From Orthonyx spaldingii (taxonomy: Eukaryota > Chordata > Aves > Passeriformes > Orthonychidae), in assembly GCA_013397795.1 (NCBI GenBank), contig VZTJ01000756.1, positions 186,001 through 250,000 of the forward strand: a DNA stretch of 64,000 nucleotides, in the 5' to 3' direction. Every line of letters begins with the position of its first letter. The first letter of the stretch is position 1. The position numbers and the translations under genes were made by a program. The notes beneath the pieces were generated by a model. It saw only the letters and a list, made by a program, of their open reading frames with translations, was not told where the DNA came from and made no database searches. This document shows, one piece after another, positions 60,743-64,000 of this stretch.

Positions 60743-63395
60743 GTGAGTGCGGACCGGGCCGGGCGGGCAGGGTGGATCCCGGGAGGCGAGGCCGGGCCGG
60801 CGCGTGCCGCCGAGCGGGGTGCCGGCGGGTCGCAGCTGCCGCGGTAACACGCCGATCTCTGCCCTAGGCATCCTGTTCAACACCGGGGCCGGGCAGCACA
60901 TCCTGAAGAACCCCCTGGTCGTGAACAGTATCATCGATAAGGTGGGAGCGGCGGCGGGGGGAGCCGGGGCTGGCAGGAGGTGCCGGGAAGCGCGGCCAGT
61001 GCGCGGCCCGGCGCTGGCTCCGGGCTGCGGCGGGACCTGCTGCAGAACCGCGGCTATTGCCGTCGTACTGCCTGCGTGTGTGTGTGCTGGGCTTTGTGTT
61101 TGTTTGTCTCTTGTGTTTCTTGTGTTTGTTTGTTTGGCTGCCTGCTGGTTCTTCACGCGTGGCCAGCGATCCTCTGTAACCCAGCGCCGGGATGTTCTTG
61201 TTCTCCCCATTTCCTACTCGTTCCTTTCTAAGCGACTCTCACGCTCTCTTGAGACCCAGTTCCAGATTTTTACTGTGTAAAAAGCACTTACTTTCATTCT
61301 AAAGTCAAATGATGGCACGAAATCGGTGCTAGGGAAACTCCCGAAATGCTTTTGTCGTTAGGCTGCCCTGCGCCGCACGGATGTCGTTCTGGAAGTGGGC
61401 CCGGGAACCGGGAACCTGACAGTAAAGATGCTGGAGAAAGTCAAAAAAGTAAGTGCAAATTCCACCCCCCACACCACCTTCCCAAGCTCTGACCACGCTG
61501 TGACAGCCTATGGCAAACAGAAGGGTCTTCATAGGTGTGTGATGCACCTAAGTAGAATTACTCCGTTGATACTTTTCTTAACATTTGAATAGTCCCAATG
61601 AATTTTTAGCTGGTCACGTAAATTTTGTGTGGTCTTATAAAACTACATGGCTGTTATCCATTTACATGGTAAAGCTTGCATGTGTTTGGAGAGAGAGGAA
61701 GGTGCATAGCCTAACAAGAATATTTAAAGGATTCCTTAAACCCTAGACTGTAGCAATAGATATAGGGTTAGGGTTTTTATGATTCAGTTCTAATTAGGAG
61801 GAGTTGCGTGGAGTTGTAAATATATACCTTTTTTCAGGTTATTGCCTGTGAAATTGACCCTAGACTTGTTGGTGAGCTTCAGAAGAGAGTCCAGGGCACG
61901 TAAGTATCAGTTGTGGAAACAGGAGGCACTTAAAGCAGTGGAGCTGCTTTGGCAAAAATTTTGGCAATGTGCTTATCTGAGGATAACCACAATGTATCTT
62001 TTCCCCCAGGTGTCTAGCAAACAAACTTGAAATCAAGGTTGGAGATATCTTGAAAACAGACTTACCATTCTTTGATGCATGTGTGGCTAACTTGCCTTAC
62101 CAGGTATGGGCCAAACAACATGGTGTACACCAACATAACAAATTTTCTTTTCAAATTCCAATTTCCCAGAAATTATACTAACATTATTAATTTTTTTTCA
62201 GATTTCTTCACCTTTTGTTTTCAAGTTATTGCTTCATAGACCTTTTTTCAGGTATGTGGAAAATAGAGCTGTGTATTACCCGGTAGGAAAGAAAAAAGTT
62301 TTAAAAATATTTTCAAATCCAATATTTTTTTAGTTCCTAAAATAGCAGTTTGATGGATCAGCGCTGCGCCAAAAGTTTTTTTTAATACACAGCCTGACAG
62401 TGCCTAGAAATTAAGTCTATGTCGATGTATTGAGCATGAGGAGGAAATTTAAGCTTGGCAACAGTGAGTGCCCAGCAGATAAAAACAGGAGTTACACCTC
62501 TTTAGTATTACAACCAATTACTATTCCAGGGATAAGCAGGGCACCATAGCATTTCAAATACCTTCCTACCTAAAAAATAATTAGGCTAGAATCAATCCCA
62601 AGTCACTTGCTTCTTGTCTGGTCTAAAAATGTAACTGCCCTGTCTGTGTGTCAGACATCAGTATGTCAGCAGCTCTTGATTTCTCTCACTAAGAGGAATA
62701 TTGGTAACATTACTGGTCAATTTTTGGAAAGTTTGGGTTTGAAGGACTCACCATAGAGTTATTCAAAATGATTTGCTACAGTTGGGCAACTCTGAGAATA
62801 GACTGTCTCTTTGATCCTGATCCATTTAGCAGTATAAATAATCAAATTATGTAACAGCTTTAAGGAGACTTAGATGGCTTCACCAAGTTTTGTGATAGGT
62901 TTTGGGTTTTTTTCAACGCACTCTAATCAAGGCTGGGTTTGTTTATTATAAACTTTTACTCTTCTAAGGGCTGAGACAAATTGTGTGTTTTCCAAGTGTA
63001 TTAGTTAGCTTCTGACATAAAAATTGATTACTTAGAATTGATTTTTTCATTTTTGTTACTCTCAGGTGTGCAATACTTATGTTTCAAAGGGAATTTGCAC
63101 TTCGTTTGGTTGCAAAACCAGGAAGTAAACTGTACTGCAGGCTGTCTATTAATACTCAGTTATTAGCTCGAGTGGACCATCTGATGAAGGTACGTCATTG
63201 TGCATTTAGGTAACTCCGCTGTCAGAGACAGAAGATTGTTTCAAGGGATGTGAGGAGCTTACTGCTTATTCACACAGCTGCCTGACTGCTCTTGACTCAC
63301 AGGTTGGAAAGAACAACTTCAGGCCTCCTCCCAAAGTCGAGTCCAGTGTTGTCAGAATAGAGCCAAAGAACCCACCACCACCTATCAACTTCCAG
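60688..63395 (+). CDS. DIMT1: DIMT1, 18S rRNA adenosine dimethyltransferase; 8 coding exons, C-terminus outside window
   Basis: S-adenosylmethionine-dependent KsgA/Dim1 family enzyme that dimethylates two adjacent adenosines near the 3' end of 18S rRNA and is needed for 40S pre-rRNA processing in the nucleolus. Exons: 60688-60742, 60868-60941, 61362-61448, 61838-61899, 62010-62103, 62202-62251, 63066-63189, 63303-63395, all GT-AG and in phase, giving 213 codons. Visible motifs: FNTGAGQHILKNP (about residues 22-34), SAM-binding motif I LEVGPGTGN (53-61), motif II CEIDP (76-80), GD at 104-105, and catalytic motif IV NLPY (120-123). The start ATG has a strong context (gccgccATG). The basic N-terminus appears about 8 residues shorter than human. 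The final ~100 codons, beginning near EWDGL, lie beyond 64000. Confidence 0.95.
60868..60941 (+). CDS. DIMT1: DIMT1 coding exon 2
   Basis: GILFNTGAGQHILKNPLVVN then SIIDK. Acceptor cctag, donor gtggga. The preceding intron is only 125 nt and GC-rich. It holds the family's N-terminal SAM-pocket motif FNTGxGQHIL. Confidence 0.93.
61076..61138 (+). repeat. TG/TTTG-rich low-complexity tract in DIMT1 intron 2
   Basis: A short GT run followed by interspersed TTTG units between DIMT1 exons 2 and 3. Simple sequence only. Confidence 0.6.
61362..61448 (+). CDS. DIMT1: DIMT1 coding exon 3 (SAM motif I)
   Basis: AALRRTDVVLEVGPGTGNLT then VKMLEKVKK, phase 0 at both ends. Acceptor cgttag, donor gtaagt. 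Contains the glycine-rich ExGxGxG SAM-binding loop. Confidence 0.95.
61838..61899 (+). CDS. DIMT1: DIMT1 coding exon 4
   Basis: VIACEIDPRLVGELQKRVQG plus two bases of a Thr codon. Acceptor tttcag, donor gtaagt. The Glu of CEIDP is the expected ribose-binding acidic residue of motif II. Confidence 0.94.
62010..62103 (+). CDS. DIMT1: DIMT1 coding exon 5 (catalytic NLPY)
   Basis: TCLANKLEIKVGDILKTDLP then FFDACVANLPYQ, phase 0 at its end. Acceptor cccccag, donor gtatgg. NLPY is the motif IV active-site signature of N6-adenine methyltransferases of this family. Confidence 0.95.
62202..62251 (+). CDS. DIMT1: DIMT1 coding exon 6
   Basis: A 50-nt exon: ISSPFVFKLLLHRPFF plus two bases of Arg. Acceptor ttttcag, donor gtatgt. 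ISSP directly follows NLPYQ, as in the family. Confidence 0.93.
62252..63065 (+). other. DIMT1: DIMT1 intron between coding exons 6 and 7
   Basis: 814 nt, AT-rich, no repeat, snoRNA box pair or other gene recognised. Confidence 0.6.
63066..63189 (+). CDS. DIMT1: DIMT1 coding exon 7
   Basis: RCAILMFQREFALRLVAKPG then SKLYCRLSINTQLLARVDHL and MK. Acceptor tctcag, donor gtacgt, phase 0 at its end. MFQREFA is strongly conserved in KsgA/Dim1 proteins. Confidence 0.95.
63303..63395 (+). CDS. DIMT1: DIMT1 coding exon 8 (last in window)
   Basis: VGKNNFRPPPKVESSVVRIE then PKNPPPPINFQ. Acceptor actcacag, donor gtgagc, phase 0 at both ends. FxPPPKVxS is a family signature. Confidence 0.95.
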
Positions 63396-64000
63396 GTGAG
63401 CACTGTATACTCAACGTAACATGCTAGTTATAATACTTAATTTCATTTTTCTTTTCACTACTCAATTCCATGTGCTGGTTCTAGTACACACTACCAGCTA
63501 TTCATTGGAGTTTCCAAAACTATTTATTCCTCTGTTGATCAGGCTTGTGTTAGGACATTAGCAGAACATGCCACCGTAAGCTGGGTGCACCTTTGTGTAC
63601 AGTATTTCTTGTAAGACTAAGGTCAGTTGGTGACCTGCTAGTAATAATGTCCCTTTCATCATGGTTTGTGTCTCCCAGAGATGTTTCTGGCTGAGGATTT
63701 TGCAGGTTTTGATTGAAGGAATATGAGATCTATCTTCAGGCAAGTGTGTGTAATCTTGGAAGACAAATGTTACAGAAGAGTGTTCTTAATTTTTAAAACA
63801 CTTCAAGACTATTTCAGCCTTGCCCAAGGTTAGCCAGATTTTCCTCAAGTATCTGCCTTCTCTGCACATAAGATCTGGTCTATAGCATCTAGGCACGAAA
63901 AAGTACAATTCAAAGGGTTTTGGGAGTGAAGTAGTTTCTCCTCTGTTTGTATTGGTTTGTCCAAGACAGGACTGGTTTTGTGTTGTTTAGAAAGACATTT
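63396..64000 (+). other. DIMT1: DIMT1 intron after coding exon 8 (runs off the window)
   Basis: No match to the next expected codons (EWDGLVRI...) in this stretch, so the next exon lies to the right. A 61-codon minus ORF here has no support as a gene. Confidence 0.6.

Larger units (their letters stand above)
60395..61060. promoter_or_regulatory. DIMT1: CpG island 2, DIMT1 promoter and first exons
   Basis: GC-rich, CpG-dense block that covers the region upstream of the DIMT1 start codon, exon 1, intron 1 and exon 2. It includes an ETS-type core GCGGAAGT ending at 60526 and no TATA box. A CGAGC repeat lies at 60621-60656, just before the start codon. Confidence 0.75.

Noticed and set aside
60294..61280. 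Several 120-219 codon ORFs across CpG island 2
   Set aside because: They overlap the true DIMT1 exons in other frames or strands and have the same GC-driven composition.
61764..61775. Telomere-like AGGGTTAGGG
   Set aside because: Fewer than two full units; a chance match in a DIMT1 intron.

Overview
This window is vertebrate nuclear DNA, most likely from a bird. All coding sequence is split into short exons with GT-AG introns, except one AT-AC intron. The background is AT-rich and two CpG islands mark promoters. The only interspersed repeats I can name with confidence are CR1 LINE fragments, the dominant retroposon of birds (also found in other sauropsids). Compact introns fit a bird. KIF2A, DIMT1 and IPO11 are neighbours in mammals, and I recall this block lying on the Z chromosome of chicken; chromosome placement here is inference only. 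There is an assembly gap at 48476-48489 and a single N at 60286.

Layout. About 9.6 to 59.8 kb is the importin-11 gene (IPO11) on the minus strand. I placed 26 coding exons, from the start codon at 52024-52026 down to 9647. They give about 860 continuous in-frame residues, against about 975 in the human protein. I found none of the last ~115 codons in 1-9646, so the 3' end should lie left of the window. The 5' untranslated exon should lie in or next to the CpG island at 59.2-59.9 kb; a good donor at 58944 is my best candidate for its end. From 60688 to the right edge is DIMT1 on the plus strand: 8 coding exons and 213 codons, with about 100 C-terminal codons beyond the window. The two genes stand head to head, with separate CpG islands joined by a 0.5 kb AT- and pyrimidine-rich spacer.

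Function. DIMT1 is the nucleolar N6,N6-dimethyladenosine methyltransferase of 18S rRNA. IPO11 is a Ran-dependent nuclear import receptor; reported cargoes include the ribosomal protein RPL12 and UBE2E-type ubiquitin-conjugating enzymes. The pair is therefore loosely linked by ribosome production, though shared regulation is inference.

The most notable single signal is a U12-type AT-AC intron in IPO11 (24977-25137), with a near-consensus 5' splice site and a full-match branch-point motif. Other points for review are two perfect CRE palindromes in the IPO11-side CpG island, an unidentified plus-strand exon-like ORF at 50-250, a CR1 copy with an internal deletion, an LTR-like fragment at 53.6 kb, and long poly(A) tracts, one beside an IPO11 exon and interrupted by the assembly gap. 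I see no bacterial-type operon, CRISPR array, tRNA or rRNA, and no clearly novel biological system.
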